A DNA stretch of 5,973 nt, taken from contig RPPU01000310.1 in the NCBI GenBank assembly GCA_003819975.1, positions 1 through 5,973 of the forward strand. Reading direction: 5' to 3'. Origin of the DNA: Desulfobacteraceae bacterium. GTDB lineage: Bacteria > Desulfobacterota > DSM-4660 > Desulfatiglandales > HGW-15. This document shows positions 1 through 5,120 of the stretch, in pieces. The stretch's first letter is position 1; each line of letters begins with the position of its first letter. The notes under the pieces were generated by a model. That model searched no databases, was not told where the DNA came from, and saw only the letters and a program-made list of their open reading frames with translations. The position numbers were made by a program, and so were the translations under genes.

Positions 1-613
1 AAAAAATATGTTCCGCGCGGGTAAAAGCCCGGGCGCGCAAATCCCGGGCCAGACGCCCTGCTTCCGGATCGATGTGAACCCGCACTTGGCTGAAATCGCG
101 GTCGAATTGCGGTTCGAACAAAGCGCGCACCCCATCCGGCAGGGGCCGGCCGAATCCTTCGGCATTCTGCAACCGGGTTTCAATCTGCGGAGCGATCGCG
201 GAAATCGAATCGCCGCTTGCCCGGGTCCCGATTTGCTCCCGGTGCAGCTTTGGACCGAGAGTTGACGGGACATTTCCCGGAAACGCATTACCGGGTTGCG
301 AAAACGCCCTGATGCAATTACGGTGCATGCATTCCGGCGCGGCATAAGGCGCTTCCGGCAGGTCCGTGAACCGTTCGGCAATCTGATCCGCTTCCCGCTC
401 GCAATCATCCCGCGGGCCGGAAATGCTCAACTTCGCCTGAATAGGCGTGCTTCTCATCCACTGCTGTACGCTTTGGTTCCCGACGGTTTTCTGTAAATCC
501 AGAACGCGGTCATAAGAAGATTCGACGGGCGCCTGGGCCGGACCGGGCGGGCGAATTTGCGAAGCAGCTGTTTTTGCTTCCGGTTGTTTAGCGATGTTGA
601 GTTTAGCGTTCAT
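1..613 (-). CDS. eCIS-core (DUF4157) domain protein A, partial (C-terminus off the left edge)
   Basis: The minus-strand frame is open from an ATG at 613 to the window edge (204 codons, no stop). The N-terminus holds TVGNQSVQQW (residues 43-52), then IQAKLSISGP and a CEREADQIAERF segment (71-82). This is the usual leader of DUF4157 proteins, matching 'GNQAVQ..LQAKLTIG...YEQEADEVA' in the second copy at 2696-3520. From about residue 155 the eCIS-core domain begins (LFEPQFDRDFSQVRVH, 165-180; RARAFTRAEHIF, 193-204). The HExxH-type segment and any effector domain would lie to the left of the window. DUF4157 proteins are a hallmark of extracellular contractile injection loci, where they are thought to be cargo or cargo-associated. 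An in-frame TAA at 641-643 makes ATG 613 the first possible ATG, but the only purine-rich AAGGA lies about 24 nt upstream, so the ribosome site is weak. The family call is firm; whether the full gene is intact is unknown. Confidence 0.88.
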   Translation of the reverse strand, partial: MNAKLNIAKQPEAKTAASQIRPPGPAQAPVESSYDRVLDLQKTVGNQSVQQWMRSTPIQAKLSISGPRDDCEREADQIAERFTDLPEAPYAAPECMHRNCIRAFSQPGNAFPGNVPSTLGPKLHREQIGTRASGDSISAIAPQIETRLQNAEGFGRPLPDGVRALFEPQFDRDFSQVRVHIDPEAGRLARDLRARAFTRAEHIF

Positions 614-752
614 AAGTATTTCGGTATTAGTCGTTTTTCCTTAAAAACATGAAACGGACATGAAAGGGCGGGCGTGAATAGTGAAACGCCCCTCCTTCTC
701 CCGTTTGCCGTTTCGCCTTTTACTTTTCATGTCCCTTTTTTGCTTCATTACC
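614..752. repeat. Degenerate heptad repeats between eCIS-core A and the HExxxH gene (family A, inverted halves)
   Basis: From about 648 to 687 the plus strand carries GTGAAAC-like units (ATGAAAC, GTGAATA, GTGAAAC). From 704 the orientation flips and clean 7-nt steps follow: TTTGCCG (704), TTTCGCC (711), TTTTACT (718), TTTCATG (725), then decaying units up to the stop codon at 753-755. A short GGGCG/CGCCC pair (670-674/687-691) sits at the junction. The segment CGTTTGCCGTTTC (702-714) has a perfect 13-bp inverted partner at 1566-1578, across the neighbouring gene. I see no gene here. Confidence 0.6.
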
Positions 753-1535
753 TCATTCCGTCACGGACCGGCCGGTGCCGGCATCATAGTCCAGGCCGCG
801 CCATTCGCCTTTCGGAACGCCGTGCTCGGCGGCCACCCGGTTCTCGCCTTCAATAGCCACATTATGACCCGTACCAACTCCCCGCGCACCGGATGGTCCG
901 CCGCTGCTGTTCACATAAGCGGCCACATGGCCGCAGATCTCGTGTGCCACTGTTTGCCAGAACGGCTTAACATGACGGTTCTGCCCGCCGGTCCAATAAC
1001 CCCAGGCAAACTCGCTTTCCGGATGGCGCGCCGCCACATAAGGTGGCGAAGCCCCGGGATTGGTGCGGCTCCAACCGGCTTCCTCCAAGCGCACATGGGG
1101 CACGCCGCTCAACACCGGGCTGGGAGAATTCAAGTCCTGTTCGATCGTTCCCAGGCAGTCGCATCCTTCGGTCCGGTTGGGAGCCGGCGGCCCGGCATTG
1201 AACCCGATCCGGTCGCCGCTCCGCGATGCCAGATCGCATATCTCATGAAAGGCCTGCCCGAGTATTTCCGCGTCGGTCTTGCCCGTGCCGGGCGTATGCC
1301 GGTGAGTCGGATCGTCGATGATCCACTCGCCGGCCAGGGTCTCCGGCGGGATAACGGCGCGAATCGACGGCCGCCGCGGCGAGGAACCGGACCGCAGCAA
1401 ATGTTGAACGACCTGGTTCCCGAGCGTCCCCCGCATTGGATGGAAAAAACGCACGGGTTTCCGTTCAAACGGGACCCCGTTGCGTCCGCTCACATTCCGG
1501 ACCGGGGAGGAACTTATGTTCTGCAATTGTTTCAT
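753..1535 (-). CDS. Putative zincin-like protein with HExxxH motif and eCIS-type N-terminal GNQxVQ tag
   Basis: This 260-residue protein starts at ATG 1535, the first possible start because an in-frame TGA lies two codons upstream. Residues 37-50 read TLGNQVVQHLLRSG, the same motif found near the N-terminus of the two DUF4157 proteins in this window, but no DUF4157 domain follows. The body has HEICGH at 198-203 and a second conserved-looking block HNVAIEGENRVAAEHG at 224-239. HExxxH followed by a Glu-containing helix recalls the zinc site of M49 dipeptidyl peptidase III (HELLGH plus EExRAE), so H198, H203 and one of E229/E231 are candidate zinc ligands with E199 catalytic. This is analogy by motif only. 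A second HEIC occurs at 97-100. There is no signal peptide or membrane segment. The gene is flanked by inverted heptad repeats. A longer plus-strand frame overlaps it but lacks recognisable motifs. It is likely an eCIS cargo or toxin candidate; substrate unknown. Confidence 0.72.
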   Translation of the reverse strand: MKQLQNISSSPVRNVSGRNGVPFERKPVRFFHPMRGTLGNQVVQHLLRSGSSPRRPSIRAVIPPETLAGEWIIDDPTHRHTPGTGKTDAEILGQAFHEICDLASRSGDRIGFNAGPPAPNRTEGCDCLGTIEQDLNSPSPVLSGVPHVRLEEAGWSRTNPGASPPYVAARHPESEFAWGYWTGGQNRHVKPFWQTVAHEICGHVAAYVNSSGGPSGARGVGTGHNVAIEGENRVAAEHGVPKGEWRGLDYDAGTGRSVTE

Positions 1536-1548
1536 AGATCATTTTTTC

Positions 1549-1611
1549 CGTGAATCGGGAAACGTGAAACGGCAAACGTGAATCGTCAAATGAGAAACGT
1601 TAATCGTAAAA
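1549..1611. repeat. Heptad array, family A, GTGAAAC orientation
   Basis: Nine consecutive 7-nt units can be laid out without gaps: CGTGAAT, CGGGAAA, CGTGAAA, CGGCAAA, CGTGAAT, CGTCAAA, TGAGAAA, CGTTAAT, CGTAAAA. The array begins 13 nt upstream of the ATG at 1535, so it occupies the leader of that minus-strand gene. The 16 bases at 1567-1582 are perfectly inverted relative to 1703-1718 in the next array. Confidence 0.8.
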
Positions 1612-1644
1612 AATAAAATGTTCGATATTCTCACGTTCAAACCT

Positions 1645-1743
1645 TCTCACCTTCTTACGTTTCACCTTTCATGTTTGCCGTTTCACATTTACTCCCGGCT
1701 TCTTCACGTTTGCCGTTTGCCGTTTCACCTTTCACGTTCCCTC
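1645..1743. repeat. Heptad array, family A, TTTCACC orientation
   Basis: From 1660 the plus strand reads in exact 7-nt steps: TTTCACC, TTTCATG, TTTGCCG, TTTCACA, TTTACTC, CCGGCTT, CTTCACG, TTTGCCG, TTTGCCG, TTTCACC, TTTCACG, TTCCCTC. Slightly out-of-register copies extend left to about 1645. The orientation is opposite to the array at 1549-1611, so the two form an inverted pair around about 35 AT-rich bases. The rest of the gap (1744-1821) shows nothing I recognise. Confidence 0.82.
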
Positions 1744-1821
1744 AACACCCACTGCTGCAATGCGCCACCGGCCGCAACATATACTTCCGAGTCCAAATAC
1801 CTATTTGCATTGTTTCCTCCC

Positions 1822-2475
1822 TTACTTAGGTATGGCATACATTTTTGCGTTGCTTTGCTCGACCTGCTCCTTAAAGTCGGGGTTCATGATCGAACCCTCG
1901 TAATCGCGCCAAACCGACCATCGTTCGTTTTCCTTGCAGTTAAACCCCCGGCACGGCACGGGTCTCTGCTCATAAATGTTGCACCGGTATGATTTTTTAT
2001 CCAGATGCACGCAATAGCCCTCATCGTCATGCCCGATCAGATAGGGCCGGCCGAATTCCCAGCGAATGGTGCGCTCTTCCACATCCTGCTTGGAAAGGGC
2101 GAACGGGATCCGGCAGCAAATGGCCTTGCAAACCGGCAGTCGCGGTTCACAATCAATTGTCTCCTTGGGCTCAAAAAGATATTTATCCTCTTCCGGCTCT
2201 TGGTATAAAAGTCCGATGCGGCTGTCTTCGAATCTTTTAATGAGTTGTTCGGCTGTTTTTCTTTTACGCTCTTCCAGTTCCTCGATCGTAATAATTTTCT
2301 TTTCATCCAACAGTTCGATCAAGGCATATAAAAAGGAAGCATTCTTAAGCGTATGCTGGATGTTGTAGGTCAATCGCGCATGGGTGTAAAGCAAGCCGTC
2401 CGCGACTTCGCCCGCCATCTGCGTCAACTCATCATCATGCTCATTTTTCTTCACTTTTGCCGTCTCACCTTTCAC
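1822..2475 (-). CDS. YkgJ-family cysteine-cluster (putative Zn/Fe-chelating) protein
   Basis: The 217-residue reading has eight cysteines in the YkgJ/CxxxCC pattern: C109, C116, C120-C121, then GYCVHLD (C155), YRCNIYEQRPVPCRGFNC (C165, C175, C180). Proteins of this family are thought to bind zinc or an iron-sulphur centre; no reaction is established. A helical, charged N-terminal region (about 20-95, rich in Glu and Lys) precedes the cluster. No signal peptide is seen, so it is probably cytoplasmic. The longest start is GTG at 2475, which lies inside a heptad repeat. GTG at 2454 (residue 8) is a better candidate because AGGTGAG sits about nine bases before it. Base composition is more AT-rich than the flanking eCIS genes. 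It sits between eCIS cargo-type genes, which may mean an accessory role or simple coincidence. The family call is good; the function is not known. Confidence 0.85.
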   Translation of the reverse strand: MKGETAKVKKNEHDDELTQMAGEVADGLLYTHARLTYNIQHTLKNASFLYALIELLDEKKIITIEELEERKRKTAEQLIKRFEDSRIGLLYQEPEEDKYLFEPKETIDCEPRLPVCKAICCRIPFALSKQDVEERTIRWEFGRPYLIGHDDEGYCVHLDKKSYRCNIYEQRPVPCRGFNCKENERWSVWRDYEGSIMNPDFKEQVEQSNAKMYAIPK

Positions 2476-2490
2476 GTTTCACGTTTACGC
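2442..2490. repeat. Heptad array, family A, overlapping the start of the YkgJ gene
   Basis: Units in register are CTTCACT (2449), TTTGCCG (2456), TCTCACC (2463), TTTCACG (2470), TTTCACG (2477) and TTTACGC (2484). On the minus strand these read CGTGAAA and GGTGAGA. Both candidate GTG start codons of the YkgJ gene (2475 and 2454) and its likely ribosome-binding sequence fall inside the array. Confidence 0.72.
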
Positions 2491-2508
2491 CCACCCCTAA
2501 AACAAATT

Positions 2509-2545
2509 ATGGGGTTTATCGGTTACGGATTGAGCGGGTAACGGT
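2509..2545. repeat. Degenerate TTATCGG/TTACGGA-type short repeats (family C)
   Basis: The stretch GTTTATC-GGTTACG-GATTGAG-CGGGTAA-CGG can be read as 7-nt units. A similar stretch, TTTATGG-ATTACGG-GTTACAA-GGATTGT, lies at 3542-3569 just upstream of the other eCIS-core gene. The copies are few and degenerate, so this is a tentative third heptad family. Confidence 0.35.
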
Positions 2546-2561
2546 TTTTTTTACGTTCCCA

Positions 2562-2589
2562 GTCCGCCGTAGGCCTCGCGGAGGCGGAT
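2562..2589. repeat. Palindromic hairpin (REP-like)
   Basis: TCCGCC (2563-2568) pairs with GGCGGA (2583-2588), extended by a G-T pair at 2562/2589. The 14-base centre includes AGGCCT. No run of T follows on the minus strand, so it is not a standard terminator. It looks like the small dispersed palindromes common in intergenic DNA of environmental bacteria. Confidence 0.5.
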
Positions 2590-2707
2590 CACGTTCAAAC
2601 GTTCACACTTTCACACGTTCTCACATTTGCCGTTTGCCGTTTCCCTTTTCACGTTAGATCAGAGGTTTTTCGTTTGGCGTTTGCCGTTTCACCTTTCACG
2701 CCTTCTC
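2590..2707. repeat. Heptad array, family A, running into the eCIS-core B stop codon
   Basis: After degenerate TTCACAC/TTCTCAC-like units, exact steps appear: TTTGCCG (2626), TTTGCCG (2633), TTTCCCT (2640), TTTCACG (2647). A short interruption follows, then TTTGGCG (2673), TTTGCCG (2680), TTTCACC (2687), TTTCACG (2694) and CCTTCTC (2701). The last TTTCACG unit, read on the minus strand as CGTGAAA, provides the TGA stop (2696-2698) of the eCIS-core gene. The remaining gap between the two genes holds the palindrome at 2562-2589 and the array at 2442-2490. Confidence 0.8.
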
Positions 2708-3520
2708 CCCATCCTTTTGCTGAATCACATGCGTCAATTCATGGGCCAGCAGTTGCTTTCCGGACGATTCATCCGGACTGTATTTTCCCGCGCCGAAATA
2801 AATGTCATGGCCGTGGGTAAAAGCCTGAGCCCGGATCGATTGCGCCATTTGGGCCGCATCCGAATCCGCGTGCACCCGCACCCAGCTGAAATCATGATCG
2901 AAACGGGGCTCGAAAAATGACCGCGCGCTTTCCGGCAAAGCCTGACCGCCGCCCGAACCCTGCAGACCGCTTTCCAGAAACGCCGGAGCCGTGTACGGAT
3001 CGTCCGTTTCGGACTTGGTTTGTATTTTCTCCTCCTCTTCTTCCGGCTGCTTTCTTAATTCTTCCTCTTCCGGCATGGGTTGGCGCCGCAGCTCCTCCTC
3101 TTCCTCGCCGTTCAATTGAATCAAAGGCAAAACTCCGGCCGGGTCCCATTTGGCCTGCAGCGGCTCTTCGTCCCCGCACGAGGGACCTTGGGCAAACGGT
3201 CAGCCCGGTTTGCGTTGAACATTTTCGAGAGACGACCCCGGTTCGCTCATGACCGGTTCCGGCATGCGCATCACCTGATTCGCCACTTCGTCCGCTTCCT
3301 GCTCGTAGATGTCGTTCGCCGGACCGATGGTCAGCTTGGCTTGCAGGGCCCCGGATTTGGCCCAGTGCTGCACGGCTTGATTGCCGCTTGTATTCTGAAA
3401 ATGCATAACGGCGTCGGCCGGCCCCGCCGCTGAACGCTTGGTTGAAATCCGCCGCCGTGTCGCGTCCACCCGGGTGCGATTCCCGTCCACTGCGCTGATG
3501 GATCGTTTTATTTTTTTCAT
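2696..3520 (-). pseudogene. eCIS-core (DUF4157) domain protein B, interrupted by one in-frame TGA
   Basis: A single reading frame of 274 codons plus stop runs from ATG 3520, with AAAGGA at 3529-3534 spaced 8 nt, to TGA 2696. One TGA at codon 107 (3200-3202) splits it. Both sides are in the same frame and both are clearly homologous to the family, so this is a nonsense codon and not a frameshift. Before the stop: SGNQAVQHW (45-53), LQAKLTIGP (59-67), YEQEADEVANQVMRMPEP (72-89). After it: PSCGDEEPLQAK (113-124), a Glu-rich linker (about 139-166), then the eCIS-core domain (about 194-269) with FFEPRFDHDFSWVRVHADS and HELTH at 260-264. The protein ends ten residues after HELTH, without an effector domain. 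HELTH resembles a zincin motif. As cargo-associated proteins these act with eCIS particles. The stop could be a mutation, a sequence error or selenocysteine; a broken gene is most likely. Confidence 0.85.
3170..3202 (-). other. In-frame TGA followed by a small hairpin
   Basis: On the minus strand the TGA at 3202-3200 is followed 13 nt later by GTCCC (3186-3182), a TCGTGCG loop (3181-3175) and GGGAC (3174-3170). With one T-G pair the loop shrinks to CGTGC, which places a G in the first two loop bases, about 21 nt after the TGA. This loosely meets published rules for bacterial SECIS elements. A stem this short also arises by chance. Confidence 0.3.
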
Positions 3521-3946
3521 AATAGGAGTCCTTTGTTTTTCAGTTTATGGATTACGGGTTACAAGGATTGTGTTTTCTTTATTATCGTGCATAAGCTGGA
3601 AACTTGAATGGAAGAAGGGGTGCGGAAACCTGACTGCCTCCCCGGTAGGCACCAGCGCTTCAAACCTTCGGGCGATCCGGGGGCGCTGTGAGCGCCGGAT
3701 CCCATCACACCCTAACCCTTTGGGGGGTGCGGCTCTCCGCCATTTCCCGCTTTGGTCCAACCGTTGCGGGTTGGAGCGGCGGCGCCTGCCGGGCAGGCAA
3801 TCAGATTGAATAAAAAGTAACATGTTTTATCGCTCATGTCCAAATGTTTTTTCGATCCTAAAAACATGGATCGAAAAAACATACATTCCGGCCAAAGCGC
3901 CGGAATAGATCCGCACGCCCGCGGCCGATCGACTGTTTACAAAATT
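3521..3946. other. 426-bp non-coding gap with a chain of hairpins
   Basis: No convincing gene is present; open frames on both strands here have no recognisable motifs. Just upstream of the eCIS-core start lie TTTATGG/ATTACGG units (3542-3569). From 3619 to 3798 a GC-rich stretch holds consecutive inverted pairs: GGTGC/GCACC (3619-3623/3649-3653); GATCC plus GGCGCT against AGCGCC plus GGATC (3674-3701); CACCC/GGGTG (3708-3712/3725-3729); CCAACC/GGTTGG inside CCGC/GCGG (3747-3779); and GCCTGCC/GGCAGGC (3784-3798). An AT-rich 15-bp palindrome follows at 3844-3882. It may be a mosaic of REP-like elements or a structured RNA; the promoter for the genes to the left should also lie here. Confidence 0.55.
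3844..3882. repeat. 15-bp perfect inverted repeat with 9-nt loop
   Basis: ATGTTTTTTCGATCC (3844-3858) is perfectly inverted at 3868-3882 around TAAAAACAT. It lies 65 bp past the stop of the nucleotidyltransferase gene. In both directions the T-run comes before the GC core and the A-run after it, the reverse of an intrinsic terminator. A binding site or a small palindromic element fits better, although it could still act as a transcript-end hairpin. Confidence 0.7.
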
Positions 3947-4681
3947 TCAGCCCATAACGTCTGTAATGATTTTCCGCATACGGCTGCGAATCACATTCGG
4001 CAATTGTTCTCCGTTTCCGTTCTTTAAAGCCGCGTCCAGGTTAATAACCCGCAGCGCGTCGGTCCCTTGCCACACTCGATCCAGTTCCTGCGCCAAAAAC
4101 ACCCTCAGGTCCATACCGGCCGATTCCGCAATCTCCCGCTCCAGTTCCGGCCGGCCCGCAAACAAAACCAGCATATCGTATATATCGTAGCTGCCGGCAT
4201 AATCGCCTTCGCCGCGCCGGTAAAACGCATTGAATTTGGCCGCTAAAAACCAGGGCGCACCAATGATCTTGATGACGAGATTCCGGCCGAGGTCCACGCG
4301 CAAAAAAGCGCTCATGGCTTCCCGGCACCAACGATTATTGAACCCTACGACATCCGGATCGGCAGGGAGAATATCGATCCGGATATCATCCAGCACCCAG
4401 CGGCAGACGGCCCCGGTCGATTTCTTCTTGAATCCGCGCTCCCATAATTCGTCTTCAAAGGCATAGATCTCGTTCTTAGATTGAAAATCCGCCAGCAAAT
4501 CCACGTCTTTGCTTTTGCGTATCTTTAAGGCGGTCGAACCGTTTACCAAAAGCGGCAAGACCGTCCCGCCCAGAAAAATCACCTCTTCCCGCAGGGGCCC
4601 CATCCTTTCAGCCGCCTGTCGCAGGCAGGCCAGGTTGTAGGCGGAGAAATCCTGATCGTTACCGTTTATCATGTCTCCCAC
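3947..4681 (-). CDS. AbiEii-like nucleotidyltransferase-fold protein
   Basis: This protein of about 244 residues has the minimal nucleotidyltransferase signature. FLGGTVLPLL has the Gly-Gly at 38-39, and SKDVDLL has the metal-binding pair D59 and D61. RIDIL adds a third acidic residue, D103. Downstream, KFNAFYRRGEGDYAGSYDIYDMLVL (149-173) matches the Lys/Asp-rich block of AbiEii/AbiGii-type transferases. Family members transfer nucleotides to RNA or protein targets, and some are toxins of type IV toxin-antitoxin or abortive-infection pairs. No AbiEi-type antitoxin gene is adjacent, so it may be a housekeeping-like or orphan member. The start is either GTG 4681 or ATG 4672; GGGAG sits too close to the ATG, and GAGGA lies upstream of the GTG, so neither is decisive. 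A GCCTG/CAGGC palindrome (4614-4626) lies inside codons near residue 20. It is expected to be cytoplasmic. Confidence 0.82.
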   Translation of the reverse strand: MGDMINGNDQDFSAYNLACLRQAAERMGPLREEVIFLGGTVLPLLVNGSTALKIRKSKDVDLLADFQSKNEIYAFEDELWERGFKKKSTGAVCRWVLDDIRIDILPADPDVVGFNNRWCREAMSAFLRVDLGRNLVIKIIGAPWFLAAKFNAFYRRGEGDYAGSYDIYDMLVLFAGRPELEREIAESAGMDLRVFLAQELDRVWQGTDALRVINLDAALKNGNGEQLPNVIRSRMRKIITDVMG

Positions 4682-4710
4682 TGAAACAGCCCGTCCTCAA
4701 TTGATAAGGT

Positions 4711-4740
4711 TAAAGACTGAAGACTGAAGGCTGAAGGCTA
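4711..4740. repeat. Heptad array, family B, left flank of the S23 gene
   Basis: Four 7-nt units, TAAAGAC (4711), TGAAGAC (4718), TGAAGGC (4725) and TGAAGGC (4732), end directly against the TAA stop of the S23-family gene. Bases 4725-4740 are a perfect 16-bp inverted copy of 5209-5224 at the outer end of the right-hand array. Confidence 0.8.
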
Positions 4741-5097
4741 TTAGTTCTTGCGCATAGTACGAATCAGGCCGCTAAGAACTTTCTCGGTTTCGACTATTTT
4801 CGATTGATATCCCGTTACATCCGGGCTTGCCATATAACCGAGACGTATGGCCAATTCAAATTGGTAGCGCAGCTCTCTTAATGAACCGAAAGCGATTTCC
4901 AAATAGCGAAAATATTCGGTCTGACTCTCGCGCGCGCATCCCTCTACGATATTTGATGGGACCGAAACGGCTGCTCTTCTCATCTGCGATGTCAGCCCGT
5001 AAAGTTCAGCCTTGGGAAAATCTCTTGTTACTTTATAAATCATAATGACCATCTCATCCGCAAGTGTAAATGCCCGCAGCTTCTTATGATCCCGCAT
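4741..5097 (-). CDS. Four-helix-bundle protein, S23 / 23S rRNA-intervening-sequence protein family
   Basis: At 118 residues the protein has the usual length of the family. Its hallmark blocks are all present: FPKAELYGLTSQMRRAAVSVPSNIVEGCAR (27-56), SQTEYFRYLEIAFGSLRELRYQFELAIRLGY (58-88), and a last amphipathic helix ending in GLIRTMRKN. Relatives occur inside 23S rRNA intervening sequences of Leptospira and Coxiella, as free-standing genes, and as the Avd accessory protein of diversity-generating retroelements. Their structure is a pentameric bundle with a positively charged surface, suggesting nucleic-acid binding. ATG 5097 is preceded by AAAGGG (5104-5109) with 6-nt spacing, a good ribosome site. 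No rRNA or reverse transcriptase is nearby. The gene is tightly enclosed by inverted TGAAGGC/GCCTTCA heptads, giving it a cassette-like outline. It differs in composition from the GC-rich eCIS genes. Confidence 0.93.
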   Translation of the reverse strand: MRDHKKLRAFTLADEMVIMIYKVTRDFPKAELYGLTSQMRRAAVSVPSNIVEGCARESQTEYFRYLEIAFGSLRELRYQFELAIRLGYMASPDVTGYQSKIVETEKVLSGLIRTMRKN

Positions 5098-5120
5098 ATC
5101 TTACCCTTTAGGTTAACAGT

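Noticed and set aside
666..691. Intrinsic terminator after the HExxxH gene (GGGCG/CGCCC hairpin)
   Set aside because: The stem is only five pairs with a 12-nt loop, and no T-run follows on the minus strand.
681..1553. A plus-strand open frame slightly longer than the minus-strand gene at 753-1535
   Set aside because: It shows no family motif and runs through repeat DNA at both ends, while the minus frame has GNQxVQ and HEICGH and fits the direction of all neighbours.
3131..3199. Frameshift splitting eCIS-core B into two genes
   Set aside because: The two halves are in the same frame; reading through the TGA gives continuous family-like sequence.
2696..3520. Genome-wide reassignment of TGA to an amino acid
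   Set aside because: Several neighbouring genes (ends at 753, 3947, 5232 and 2696) terminate at TGA at the expected place, so TGA works as a stop here.
3438..3823. Open frames on both strands across the hairpin-rich gap
   Set aside because: The products are Arg/Pro-rich with no motif, overlap palindromes, and one overlaps the start of the eCIS-core gene antisense.
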